Shown: positions 1 to 7,110, numbered from the stretch's first letter. The stretch: DNA of 10,243 nt from Candidatus Babeliales bacterium (GCA_016763165.1 JAESUJ010000079.1:1-10243); one strand, 5' to 3'. Program-made: numbers and translations. Notes: generated by a model from the sequence alone, not told the origin.

Positions 1-156
1 AATGATATAATCAAAAATTTAAGAAAAGAAAATTTTGATTTGAAAATGGGATTGTTAACAGGACAGGTGACAGATTTTTCTCAAATGAGAAAAAAACGAG
101 TGAAAATTGCGCAGGCTCTTACCTTGCTCAATATGAAAAAAAATAGCCACGTATAA
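1..156 (+). CDS. rpmC: 50S ribosomal protein L29, C-terminal part (5' end outside window)
   Basis: Frame 1 is open from the first base to a TAA at 154-156 and gives 51 residues. The stretch NLRKENFDL...GLLTGQ matches the conserved L29 core (the family pattern is ELRKELFDLR followed by TGQ). A basic helix follows, RKKRVKIAQALTLL, as in the second long helix of L29. L29 is a small two-helix protein of the large subunit that sits near the peptide exit tunnel beside L23 and helps form the docking site for SRP and trigger factor. Position immediately before rpsQ is the standard S10-operon order (rplP-rpmC-rpsQ). The N-terminal 10-15 residues lie upstream of the window. The C-terminal tail is Lys/Asn-rich. 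Identification rests on motif plus context. Confidence 0.9.
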   Translation, partial: NDIIKNLRKENFDLKMGLLTGQVTDFSQMRKKRVKIAQALTLLNMKKNSHV

Positions 157-188
157 GGCGATTAAGCAAGAATATATGGAGTTTTTAT

Positions 189-470
189 ATGAGTGATACG
201 AGCACAAAGCGTGCGAAGCAAGAGCGTTCCTTTGAAGGATATGTTGTTTCTGATAAAATGCAAAAAACAATTGTTGTGAAAGTTCAAAGAACTTTCAAGC
301 ATCCATTGTTAGGAAAGATTATTAGAAAATCAAAGAAATATAAAGTTCATGATGAATTAATGCATGCAAAAGATGGTGATTTTGTGAAGATTGTTGAAAC
401 ACGCTCATTGTCGAAAACAAAGCATATGCGTTTAGTTGAAGTTATTCGTTCTGTAAGACAAGGGGCGTAA
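189..470 (+). CDS. rpsQ: 30S ribosomal protein S17
   Basis: This 93-residue protein is a primary 16S rRNA binder of the small subunit with an OB-fold. The core GYVVSDKMQKTIVVKVQR (about residues 17-34) and the family signature region GDFVKIVETRSLSKTKH (about 63-79) are typical of S17. The family usually has Pro where this protein has Ser in RSLSKTK. A poorly conserved N-terminal extension of about 13 residues precedes the core. The ATG at 189 is preceded by GGAG (178-181) with a 7-nt spacer, which supports this start. The gene ends in tandem TAA TAA stops and is followed after 2 nt by rplN. It lies in the usual order between rpmC and rplN. Confidence 0.97.
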   Translation: MSDTSTKRAKQERSFEGYVVSDKMQKTIVVKVQRTFKHPLLGKIIRKSKKYKVHDELMHAKDGDFVKIVETRSLSKTKHMRLVEVIRSVRQGA

Positions 471-472
471 TA

Positions 473-841
473 ATGATACAAAAACAGACAAGGCTTATTG
501 CTGCAGATAATTCTGGTGCTAAAGAAGTCCAAGTTATCCAGGTAATGGGTGGGACAAGAAAGAGATTTGCTTATATAGGTGATCTTGTAAAAGTTGCAGT
601 TAAAAGTGCAACTCCAGGCTCAACAGTTAAAAAACATGAAGTTCATACTGCAGTAGTTGCTCGTTCTCGTAAAGAAGTGCGGCGTGCAGATGGAACATAT
701 ATCAGATTTGATGATAATGCTGTTGTGATTATTAATAAAGATAAGCAACCAATAGGAACACGTATTTTTGGTCCAATTGCACGTGAATTACGTGCACGTG
801 GTTTCACAAAAATTCTTTCATTGGCTCCAGAAGTTTTATAA
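473..841 (+). CDS. rplN: 50S ribosomal protein L14
   Basis: At 122 residues this has exactly the usual L14 length. It begins MIQKQTRLIAADNSGAKEV, the hallmark N-terminus, and ends with GTRIFGPIARELRARGFTKI followed by LSLAPEVL, the near-invariant C-terminus. L14 binds 23S rRNA at the subunit interface, contacts 16S rRNA (bridges B5/B8), and is where ribosome silencing factor RsfS docks in bacteria. The family's common Cys after GAK is replaced here by a Val-containing segment (EVQVIQVMGG). The start lies only 2 nt after the rpsQ stop. Its Shine-Dalgarno-like AAGGGG sits in the last rpsQ codons, so translation is probably coupled. Confidence 0.98.
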   Translation: MIQKQTRLIAADNSGAKEVQVIQVMGGTRKRFAYIGDLVKVAVKSATPGSTVKKHEVHTAVVARSRKEVRRADGTYIRFDDNAVVIINKDKQPIGTRIFGPIARELRARGFTKILSLAPEVL

Positions 842-852
842 GGGATCATGCT

Positions 853-1167
853 ATGTTGCGTCGAATTAAAAAAAATGATTTAGTAATGGTTATATCTGGA
901 AAAGATAAGAGTAAGCAAGGACGTGTTATTCAGGTAGATACCAAAAAAAATAAAGTAAAAATCAAGGGCATTGCTATATTAACTCGTCATGTTAAAGCGC
1001 GTGCACAAGGTGAAAAAGGTTCGATTCGTAAAGAAGAAAGCTTTATTCATACGTGCAAAGTAATGCCAGTATGTCCAAGTACAAAGCAACCTTGTCGAAT
1101 ACGTGTGAAAACACTTGATGATGGTTCAAAGGTACGTATTTCTCATCGATCTCAAGATGTTATATAA
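853..1167 (+). CDS. rplX: 50S ribosomal protein L24
   Basis: This 104-residue protein has an N-terminal KOW domain: KKNDLVMVISGKDKSKQGRV covers about residues 6-25. The family-typical RKEESFIHTCKVMPVCP follows. L24 binds the 5' domain of 23S rRNA, initiates assembly of the large subunit and lies near the exit tunnel. In zinc-ribbon members the second half carries two CxxC pairs. Here only C74 of the first pair remains, next to P75, and the second pair is replaced by S-H-R-S near residues 97-100. The ribbon is therefore probably non-functional as a zinc site. An AAGGGA Shine-Dalgarno overlaps the rplN stop, 7 nt before the ATG. The ATG at 848 is out of frame. Confidence 0.97.
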   Translation: MLRRIKKNDLVMVISGKDKSKQGRVIQVDTKKNKVKIKGIAILTRHVKARAQGEKGSIRKEESFIHTCKVMPVCPSTKQPCRIRVKTLDDGSKVRISHRSQDVI

Positions 1168-1179
1168 AGGAACGGATGT

Positions 1180-1722
1180 ATGAAATCTCGGTTGAAGAGA
1201 ATATATCAAGAAGAATTGAAAAAACAGTTACAAGAGTCACTCAAGCTTAAGAATATTATGCAAGTGCCTCGTATAGAAAAAATTGTTTTGAATGTTGGTG
1301 TTAAAGATGCTGTTAGCGATAGTAAAGTTTTGCAGGGTGTTAAAGATGTTATTGAAATAATATCAGGACAAAGAGCTGTAAAAACATATGCTCGCAAATC
1401 AATAGCAAGTTTTAAGTTGCGAGAAGGAATGGCAATTGGGGTACGAGTTACTTTGCGTGATAAAAATATGTACAATTTCCTTGACAGGCTTGTTCATATT
1501 GCATTACCAAGTGTTCGAGATTTCAATGGCGTTTCTGTGCGGTTTGATGGAACGGGAAACTATAATGTTGGAATTAAAGATTGGATGATTTTTCCTGAAC
1601 TTGATTATGATAAAATGGATAAATCTCGTGGTATGAATATCACTATTCATACTTCTACATCGAATGATACGGAAGCATTTGCGTTGTTAAAGGCATTTGG
1701 TATGCCTTTTCGTGCGCAGTAA
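1180..1722 (+). CDS. rplE: 50S ribosomal protein L5
   Basis: This 180-residue protein has the usual L5 length (about 178-180). The conserved signature VPRIEKIVLNVGV lies at about residues 29-41. The arginine-rich 5S-contact segment KTYARKSIASFKLREGMAIG follows at about 68-87. The C-terminal hallmark GNYNVGIKDWMIFPELDYDK runs to the end together with RGMNITI and LLKAFGMPFR. L5 binds 5S rRNA with L18, anchors it in the central protuberance and contacts P-site tRNA. AAAGGAA upstream of the ATG acts as the ribosome binding site. The gene lies in standard order between rplX and rpsN, 12 nt after rplX. Confidence 0.98.
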   Translation: MKSRLKRIYQEELKKQLQESLKLKNIMQVPRIEKIVLNVGVKDAVSDSKVLQGVKDVIEIISGQRAVKTYARKSIASFKLREGMAIGVRVTLRDKNMYNFLDRLVHIALPSVRDFNGVSVRFDGTGNYNVGIKDWMIFPELDYDKMDKSRGMNITIHTSTSNDTEAFALLKAFGMPFRAQ

Positions 1723-1744
1723 TATTCTGATAGAGGAATAAAAA

Positions 1745-1930
1745 ATGGCAAGAAAAGCAATGATTGAAAAAGCAAATAAAACGCCTAAATTCTCTACTCG
1801 TGCACGAAATCGTTGTAGAGAGTGTGGTAGACCACGTGGGTTTATGAGGCAGTTTTTGATGTGCAGAATCTGTTTTAGAAAATGCGCATTAGAGGGTTTG
1901 CTTCCAGGTGTTAAAAAAGCAAGCTGGTAA
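1745..1930 (+). CDS. rpsN: 30S ribosomal protein S14, zinc-binding short form (type Z)
   Basis: The 61-residue length and four cysteines (C24-x2-C27 and C40-x2-C43) mark this as the short, zinc-containing S14 rather than the long form of about 100 residues found in E. coli. The core RNRCRECGRPRGFMRQF and the C-terminal GLLPGVKKASW are diagnostic (the family has CGRPRG/H and G..PGV.KASW). S14 binds the 3' major domain (head) of 16S rRNA and is needed late in assembly. Lineages with several S14 copies often switch to a zinc-free paralog under zinc limitation, but whether one exists here cannot be seen. The Shine-Dalgarno is GAGGA at 1733-1737, 7 nt before the ATG. Confidence 0.98.
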   Translation: MARKAMIEKANKTPKFSTRARNRCRECGRPRGFMRQFLMCRICFRKCALEGLLPGVKKASW

Positions 1931-1947
1931 TTTTATAAGGAAAAACT

Positions 1948-2343
1948 ATGTCTATTGATACAGTAGGTAATTTTTTAACAATAATTAGAAATGCATTAAA
2001 AGTTTATAAGCGATCAACGAAGGCTCCTTATTCTAAGTTAAATGCTGAAATAGCTCGTGTTTTAAAAGAAGAAGGATATATCAAAGATTACAAAAAAGAA
2101 GATATATCTGATGTTAAAGCAGAGTTGTTGATTTATTTGAAATATGTCGATGGTGAATCATCTATTCATGAGATTGTTCGCTTGAGCACGCCTGGTCGGC
2201 GTCGTTATTCACCAGCAGCAAGTTTAAAGCCAGTAATCGGTGGATTAGGTATTTCAATTTTGACTACCAATCAGGGTGTTATAAGTGATCGTCACGCGCG
2301 TTCAAAAGTTGTCGGCGGCGAGCTTCTTTGTTATGTATGGTAA
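1948..2343 (+). CDS. rpsH: 30S ribosomal protein S8
   Basis: This 131-residue protein has the typical S8 size. The N-terminal pattern FLTIIRNALKVYKRS with PYSKLNAEIARVLKEEGYI is the conserved first domain. The C-terminal signature RHARSKVVGGELLCYVW is the classic S8 ending. S8 binds helix 21 of 16S rRNA in the central domain. In E. coli it also represses spc-operon translation by binding an rRNA-like hairpin near the rplE start. No such hairpin was recognised here by eye. The Shine-Dalgarno is AAGGA at 1937-1941, 6 nt before the ATG. It is followed after 9 nt by rplF. Confidence 0.98.
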   Translation: MSIDTVGNFLTIIRNALKVYKRSTKAPYSKLNAEIARVLKEEGYIKDYKKEDISDVKAELLIYLKYVDGESSIHEIVRLSTPGRRRYSPAASLKPVIGGLGISILTTNQGVISDRHARSKVVGGELLCYVW

Positions 2344-2352
2344 GGAAAGAGT

Positions 2353-2889
2353 ATGTCAAAAGTAGGAAGAAAGCCGATTCCAGTTGGAACAGCTCAAGTA
2401 GAAGTTAATGGTAAGATAGTTACTATTAAGAATGCAAAGAAATCTGTTACACATGTTTTACCTGATGAAGTAAGTTGTGTGTATGCTGATAAACAAATAA
2501 CATTGGCTATTGCGAGTGATGATCGAAAAAGCAAGATGCTCTGGGGATTACATCGGGCGTTACTTGCCAATAATGTGCAAGGCCTCGAAAAAGGATTCGA
2601 AGAGTCAATAAAAATTGTTGGTCTTGGATATAAAGCTCAGCAAGAAGGTCGTAAATTGACTTTTTCGCTTGGGTATAGTCATAAAAAAGAATATACACTG
2701 CCTGAAGGTGTTGATGTTACTATCGATAGATCAGGGCAGAACCTTATTTTTAAGGGAACTGATAAGTTCATTTTAGGTAATGTTTGTGATGGAATTCGTT
2801 CTTTGAGACCTCCTGAGCCATATAAGGGAACAGGAATTTTACGTAATAACGAAGTTATCATTCGTAAGGCTGGAAAAACAAAAGCATAG
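2353..2889 (+). CDS. rplF: 50S ribosomal protein L6
   Basis: At 178 residues this matches the usual L6 length. It starts MSKVGRKPIPVG, the family N-terminus. The second of the two tandem L6 domains contains IVGLGYKAQQEGRKLTFSLG (about residues 88-107). The C-terminal L6 signature PEPYKGTGI (about 154-162) is clear, with Thr where Lys is common (PEPYKGKGI). L6 sits near the sarcin-ricin loop and the factor-binding site and is important for late 50S assembly. A Shine-Dalgarno AAGGA overlaps the rpsH stop codon, suggesting coupled translation. The gene ends in tandem TAG TAA stops. Confidence 0.98.
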   Translation: MSKVGRKPIPVGTAQVEVNGKIVTIKNAKKSVTHVLPDEVSCVYADKQITLAIASDDRKSKMLWGLHRALLANNVQGLEKGFEESIKIVGLGYKAQQEGRKLTFSLGYSHKKEYTLPEGVDVTIDRSGQNLIFKGTDKFILGNVCDGIRSLRPPEPYKGTGILRNNEVIIRKAGKTKA

Positions 2890-2918
2890 TAAAGTAATTT
2901 AAATTGTTTTTATAAGGT

Positions 2919-2923
2919 AAGGA
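2919..2923 (+). promoter_or_regulatory. Shine-Dalgarno site for rplR (supports its GTG start)
   Basis: AAGGA lies 8 nt upstream of the GTG at 2932, with no better-placed ATG. The following frame reads straight into the L18 N-terminus, so this site supports the GTG start. Confidence 0.7.
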
Positions 2924-2931
2924 AATTTACG

Positions 2932-3285
2932 GTGAGCATACAAAAAAGTATTGCATTAAGAGCAAAAAAAAGAGCATTGCGTAATCGTAAAAAGATGATG
3001 AGTCGAGGATCGAAGTTGCGTGTTTCAATTTTCAGAAGTTTGCATCACATAGGTGCGCAAATTATTGATGATGTGAAAAAACATACAATTTTAAGTTTAT
3101 CGTCTTCAATTACATCTTTTGATGGTGATAAGACGTCTGTTGCTCGTCAAGTTGGGATTGCTTTAGGTGAACAAGCGGCCAAACAAGATATTAAAGATGT
3201 CTTTTTTGATCGTGGTCAGTATAAATATCATGGTCGAGTTCAAGCTTTTGCAGAAGGCTTGAGAGAAAGCGGATTGCAATTTTAG
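2932..3285 (+). CDS. rplR: 50S ribosomal protein L18 (GTG start)
   Basis: This 117-residue protein matches L18 in length and pattern. It has a very basic N-terminal tail (RAKKRALRNRKKMM), then the core KLRVSIFRSLHHIGAQIIDD (about residues 29-48). The helix VGIALGEQAAKQDIKDVFFDRG follows, and the ending is YHGRVQAFAEGLRESGLQF, close to the family consensus YHGRVKALADAAREAGL.F. L18 binds 5S rRNA together with L5 and recruits it into the central protuberance. The start codon is GTG, backed by AAGGA 8 nt upstream. The preceding 42-nt gap (2890-2931) is AT-rich and contains a short AATTTAAATT palindrome. The gene ends in tandem TAG TGA stops. Confidence 0.97.
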   Translation: MSIQKSIALRAKKRALRNRKKMMSRGSKLRVSIFRSLHHIGAQIIDDVKKHTILSLSSSITSFDGDKTSVARQVGIALGEQAAKQDIKDVFFDRGQYKYHGRVQAFAEGLRESGLQF

Positions 3286-3328
3286 TGAACAGCAGTTTTT
3301 AAATAAATTATAGAGGCTAGGACAGATA

Positions 3329-3865
3329 ATGTCAGATAAGAGAACAAAAGATACGCGTCAAAATCCAGAAGAGTTTGTAGAAACTGTTTTGAGTGTGCGA
3401 CGTGTTGTAAAGGTTATTCGTGGTGGTAGACGACTTGCTTTCTCTGCATTAGTCGTTGTTGGAAATAGAAATGGGCGCATTGGTTTAGCTACAGGTAAAA
3501 GCCGAGAAGTTGCCATGGCAATTACAAAAGCATTACGACGTGCACGTAAAAATATGTGCGATGTTCCACTTTATAAAACAACAATTCCTTACACGGTAGA
3601 AGCTCGATATGGAGCAAGCCATGTCCTTTTACGCTCAGCATCAAAAGGTACAGGAGTTATTGCAGGTGGTGCAGTCCGTGCATTGATGGATGCAGCAGGA
3701 ATTAAAGATATTTTAGCAAAATCAATAGGCTCTTCGAATCCTGGAAATGTTGCACATGCAACGTTAACAGCTCTTTCGAAACTTCGATCTGCTGCTCGTA
3801 TAGCTCAGTTGAGAAATAAGTCTGTTAAAGAAATGTGTGGAGTAGAGAATGTTACAGCTCAGTAA
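3329..3865 (+). CDS. rpsE: 30S ribosomal protein S5
   Basis: This 178-residue protein carries both S5 domains. The N-terminal dsRNA-binding domain holds VRRVVKVIRGGRRLAFSALV (about residues 23-42), VGNRNGRIGLATGKSREV and the Ala-rich helix after it. The C-terminal domain contains KGTGVIAGGAVRALMDAAGI (about 106-125), then SIGSSNPGNVAHATLTAL. S5 lies at the mRNA entry channel with S3 and S4 and contributes to decoding fidelity and helicase activity. The first 16 residues are a charged, poorly conserved tail. The last 17 nt overlap the start of rplO in another frame. rpmD, usually next, is absent. Confidence 0.98.
   Translation: MSDKRTKDTRQNPEEFVETVLSVRRVVKVIRGGRRLAFSALVVVGNRNGRIGLATGKSREVAMAITKALRRARKNMCDVPLYKTTIPYTVEARYGASHVLLRSASKGTGVIAGGAVRALMDAAGIKDILAKSIGSSNPGNVAHATLTALSKLRSAARIAQLRNKSVKEMCGVENVTAQ
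3839..3842 (+). promoter_or_regulatory. Shine-Dalgarno site for rplO inside rpsE
   Basis: GGAG lies inside the last codons of rpsE, 6 nt before the ATG at 3849. It supports an rplO start that overlaps rpsE rather than a shorter downstream start. Confidence 0.65.
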
Positions 3866-4298
3866 TTTAACATCTTTGAAACAAAAGAGAAAAAGAATCG
3901 GACGTAGTGGTGGTCGTGGTGGAACTTCTGGTAGAGGTGAAACTGGTCAAAAATCCAGGTCCGGTGCTAATAGAAAAATAGGACATACTTTTGAGGGTGG
4001 CCAAATGCCGCTTTCTCGACGTATTCCATGTCGTGGATTTACTAATGTTCATGCAGAAAAGGTTGCAATTATTAATCTACGTGACATAGAGTCTCATTTT
4101 GAAAATGGTGCTACAGTTGATGTGGCAGCATGTATGGAAAAAGGACTTGTTAAAAATGCACGTGGAAGTAAATTAAAGTTACTAGCAAAAGGTGCGTTAA
4201 GCAAGAGCTTTACCATTAACATTGATGCGGCAAGCAAATCTGCAATTATTGCAGTTGAAAATGCCGGTGGAAAGGTTTTGTTAAATAAGGAGAAATAA
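3849..4298 (+). CDS. rplO: 50S ribosomal protein L15
   Basis: This 149-residue protein is slightly longer than E. coli L15 (144). The N-terminus MLQLSNLTSLKQKRKRIGRS fits the L15 pattern (M.LN.L....G..K..KRIGR). It is followed by a glycine-rich RNA-binding tail and QKSRSGANRK, then FEGGQMPLSRRIPCRGF (about residues 49-65). The C-terminal half includes LLAKGALSKSFTI, matching the family's KILGNGELTKKLTV segment. L15 is a late-binding 50S protein whose long tail runs into 23S rRNA. The start overlaps rpsE by 17 nt, so translation is likely coupled. The position directly after rpsE shows that rpmD has been lost or moved. Confidence 0.97.
   Translation: MLQLSNLTSLKQKRKRIGRSGGRGGTSGRGETGQKSRSGANRKIGHTFEGGQMPLSRRIPCRGFTNVHAEKVAIINLRDIESHFENGATVDVAACMEKGLVKNARGSKLKLLAKGALSKSFTINIDAASKSAIIAVENAGGKVLLNKEK
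4287..4292 (+). promoter_or_regulatory. Strong Shine-Dalgarno site for secY
   Basis: AAGGAG, one of the best Shine-Dalgarno matches in the window, lies within the final rplO codons 7 nt before the GTG at 4300. It offsets the weak start codon and fixes the secY start. Confidence 0.8.
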
Positions 4299-4299
4299 C

Positions 4300-5619
4300 G
4301 TGTTAATATCACTATCGAGCTTCAAAAATATATTTTTAATTTCTGATTTGCGAAGAAAGTTATCATTTACATTTGGTGCTCTTGCCGTTTATAGGCTGGG
4401 AGCTCATGTGCCGTTACCAGGAATTAATACTATTATCTTGAAAGAGTTTATGAGTCAAGGTGCTTCTGGCTTTTTCAAATATATGGATCTGTTTTCTGGT
4501 GGGGCATTAAAAAATGTAGCGATCTTTGCGCTTGGTATTTCTCCATACATTAGTGCATCAATTATGATACAAATATTGACGATTACCATTCCTTCTTTTG
4601 AAGCTTTGGCTAAAGAGGGTGATTATGGTCGTCGTCAATTAAATCAATACACACGTTATTTGGCTTGTGGATTGAGTTTGATGCATGGTTTTGGCTTGGC
4701 AACAATGTTAGAGCGTATGCAAGAAGGGCTTGTCATTGCTCCTGGTTGGTCATTTAGAATTATGTCTATGCTTATTCTAAGTATAGGTTCATTATTTGTT
4801 ATGTGGCTTGGTGAACAAATAAATGTTCACGGAATGGGCAATGGTAGTTCAGTTATTATTTTTGCAGGTATTGTGGTCGGCCTTCCTACTGCAATCATTA
4901 AATTAGTTGGTGGTGTAGCTACTGGACAAATAGGGCACTTTCTGTTTTTATTTGTTATAGCTTTTGCACTATCTTTAGTTGGTTGCATTGTTTTTTTAGA
5001 GCGTGGTGAAAGACGAATATTTATTCAATATGCTAAGCGTGTAGTTGGACAAAAAGTTTTTAATGGTGGATCTTCATATATTCCATTTAAATTAAATTCT
5101 GCAGGAGTTGTACCAATTATTTTCTCAAGTGCTATGTTGACGATGCCACTTATGTTTTTGAAAATGATGTTTTCTCGCTTCGGTTCAGTTAATACATTTT
5201 CAGAGTGGTTTGATTATGGAACGCCATTGCATACAGTATTAACTGTTGGATTGATCATTCTATTTTCTTATGTGTATACCTCTATTATTTTTAATCCAGT
5301 TGAATTGGCTGAAAATATTAGAAAAAATGGTGGTTATATATTAGGAATTAGACCTGGTAAAAAAACTGCTGAATATTTTGAATACGTTCTTAATAGAGTA
5401 GGGTTGCCAGGGGCATTATATTTAGCACTGTTAGCTGTATTGCCACGAATAATACAGGGATTTATATCATCACCTGTTTTAGTTGATGGTATGAGTTTAC
5501 TTATTGCGGTAGGCGTTGGACTTGATATGTCGTCTCAAATAGAGGCAACATTGATAGATCAAAGTTATAGTGGTTTTTTGTTATCAGGAGCACGTCTTCG
5601 TGGTCGTAGAGTTCGTTAA
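4300..5619 (+). CDS. secY: Preprotein translocase channel subunit SecY (GTG start)
   Basis: This 439-residue hydrophobic protein has ten predictable membrane segments. SecY is the channel of the SecYEG translocon and passes or laterally inserts proteins driven by SecA or the ribosome. The plug/TM2 region contains the first signature FALGISPYISASIMIQIL (residues 76-93). The second signature WLGEQINVHGMGNGSSVIIF is at 159-178. The C4 loop ERGERRIFIQYAKR (about 224-237) is present. The C5 loop FNPVELAENIRKNGGYILG is followed by IRPG, whose R341 corresponds to the SecA/ribosome-contacting Arg357 of E. coli. The C-terminus is strongly basic (ARLRGRRVR). The GTG start is 1 nt after the rplO stop. 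Confidence 0.98.
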   Translation: MLISLSSFKNIFLISDLRRKLSFTFGALAVYRLGAHVPLPGINTIILKEFMSQGASGFFKYMDLFSGGALKNVAIFALGISPYISASIMIQILTITIPSFEALAKEGDYGRRQLNQYTRYLACGLSLMHGFGLATMLERMQEGLVIAPGWSFRIMSMLILSIGSLFVMWLGEQINVHGMGNGSSVIIFAGIVVGLPTAIIKLVGGVATGQIGHFLFLFVIAFALSLVGCIVFLERGERRIFIQYAKRVVGQKVFNGGSSYIPFKLNSAGVVPIIFSSAMLTMPLMFLKMMFSRFGSVNTFSEWFDYGTPLHTVLTVGLIILFSYVYTSIIFNPVELAENIRKNGGYILGIRPGKKTAEYFEYVLNRVGLPGALYLALLAVLPRIIQGFISSPVLVDGMSLLIAVGVGLDMSSQIEATLIDQSYSGFLLSGARLRGRRVR

Positions 5620-5643
5620 ACTGTAAAAGATGTGAGAAATAGT

Positions 5644-6339
5644 ATGCAACAAGTTACACGGTTTTTTTCATTGTGTGGACCTCCAGGATCTGGAAAAGGG
5701 ACCCTTGCTGCCCGATGTGAAAAAGAATTAGGTGCAACTTTCTTATCTGTAGGAGATTTGTGTCGAAAGCATATTGCGCAAGAAGATGATCTGGGAAAAG
5801 TTTTTATTCAATACACGAGTAAAGGAAAACTTGTTCCGGATGAGCTTATTGTGAAAATAGTGCATCAATGGCTCGAAAGTAATATAGAGAAAGAAGAATT
5901 GATTTTGCTTGATGGATATCCACGCACAGTTTTTCAAGCGAACGCATTGAATGTTTTTTTTAAGAAATATAAACAGGTTACATTTGAAGTTGTTTTTTTA
6001 AATGTACTTGATGATATTATTATTGAGAGAATTTCTTCACGACTTGTTTGTAGTGATAAAAATTGTCAAGCGGTCTATTCGACTTTGGCTAAACCATCTA
6101 AAAAAGTAGGATTTTGTGATCAGTGTAATGCTCCGTTAATACGTCGAAAAGATGATGACCCGATGGTTGTACGTAAGCGAATTGAAGATTACAATGATAT
6201 TAAATCTGCTTTATTAGAGCGATATAAGTCACTTGATTTAGCTTTAAAAGCTTTGGATGCAACATATTTAACAAGAGATCAGGTGTTCAATTGGTTTATT
6301 GGTTGCTGTATTAAAGAAGAAAAAGAAGTTGCTTTATGA
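5644..6339 (+). CDS. adk: Adenylate kinase with zinc-type LID domain
   Basis: Adenylate kinase interconverts ATP + AMP and 2 ADP in the cytosol. From the ATG at 5644 the protein is 231 residues. The P-loop GPPGSGKGT is at 12-20, the AMP-binding/core motif LLDGYPRT at 88-95, and R133 precedes the LID. The LID has four cysteines, C136, C141, C158 and C161, consistent with zinc binding. The first pair is spaced CX4C instead of the usual CX2C. RKDDDP (168-173) and the two arginines R177 and R179 complete the active site. The ATG is chosen over an in-frame GTG at 5632 (four residues longer) because nothing resembling a Shine-Dalgarno precedes the GTG. GTGAGA (5632-5637) could serve weakly for the ATG. 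The TGA stop overlaps map by 4 nt. Confidence 0.96.
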   Translation: MQQVTRFFSLCGPPGSGKGTLAARCEKELGATFLSVGDLCRKHIAQEDDLGKVFIQYTSKGKLVPDELIVKIVHQWLESNIEKEELILLDGYPRTVFQANALNVFFKKYKQVTFEVVFLNVLDDIIIERISSRLVCSDKNCQAVYSTLAKPSKKVGFCDQCNAPLIRRKDDDPMVVRKRIEDYNDIKSALLERYKSLDLALKALDATYLTRDQVFNWFIGCCIKEEKEVAL

Positions 6340-7094
6340 TTATTATAAAAAATAAACGTTCAATTGATTATATGAGAAAGGCTGGAAAAAGCTTAGCAGA
6401 AGTTTTTGTACAGTTTCAATCGAGTCGTTTGTTGCAGATTGGTGTAAGTACGCATGCCATCGATCAATGGTTTGAAAAAGAAATGAGATTTCAAGGGCTT
6501 AAACCAGAGTGCAAAGGGTATGCTGGATATAAGCATGCAACATGCATTTCGGTTAATGATGTTATAGTTCATGGAGTTCCATCTGAACATATTGTTTTGT
6601 CTGATGGTGATATGGTTACTATTGATGTTGTTGGTTCTCATAAGGGATATTGTGCTGATATGGCACGTTCTTTTTTGATAGGAAATGCATCAAAAGTCGC
6701 TTCTTCTTTAATAGATACAGCACAACGAGCACTTGATAAAGCTATACAGAAAGTAACTCCGGGTATTTTATTATCTGAAGTTATTTATGAGATACAAACA
6801 ACAGTTGAATCTGAAGGATTTGGAATTGTACGACAATTTGCTGGTCATGGTATTGGGCGGTCATTGCATGAAGAGCCTGATGTTCCGAATTATGTTGATG
6901 AAGAATCATCAAAAATAATTTTGAGAGAAGGTATGGCGATTGCCATTGAACCAATGATTACTGAAGGTAGTTATGATGTGAAAATCATGCCTGATGGATG
7001 GACAGCAAAAACAGTTGATGGGAAATTGGCTGCTCATGTAGAGGATACAATATTGATAACCGCTACAGGGTGCGAGGTGTTGACCCGTTTATAG
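6336..7094 (+). CDS. map: Methionine aminopeptidase, type I
   Basis: This enzyme removes the initiator Met from nascent chains at the ribosome when the second residue is small. The 252-residue protein has the pita-bread fold with all five metal ligands: D97 (TIDVVG), D108 (CADMARSF), H171 (GHGIGRSLHEEP), E205 (AIAIEPMI) and E236 (HVEDTILIT). H79 (VIVHGVP) is the substrate-contacting histidine. These match E. coli positions D97, D108, H171, E204, E235 and H79 almost number for number. The N-terminal SH3-binding zinc extension seen in some type Ib/c enzymes is absent, so this is the short type Ia form. The start overlaps the adk stop as ATGA, indicating coupled translation. Confidence 0.98.
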   Translation: MIIIKNKRSIDYMRKAGKSLAEVFVQFQSSRLLQIGVSTHAIDQWFEKEMRFQGLKPECKGYAGYKHATCISVNDVIVHGVPSEHIVLSDGDMVTIDVVGSHKGYCADMARSFLIGNASKVASSLIDTAQRALDKAIQKVTPGILLSEVIYEIQTTVESEGFGIVRQFAGHGIGRSLHEEPDVPNYVDEESSKIILREGMAIAIEPMITEGSYDVKIMPDGWTAKTVDGKLAAHVEDTILITATGCEVLTRL

Positions 7095-7110
7095 GTGAAA
7101 AACGTATAAA

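Noticed and set aside
5632..5643. GTG at 5632 as the adk start.
   Set aside because: It is in frame, but no Shine-Dalgarno precedes it and the four added residues match nothing in the Adk family. ATG 5644 is preferred, with the choice only moderately certain.
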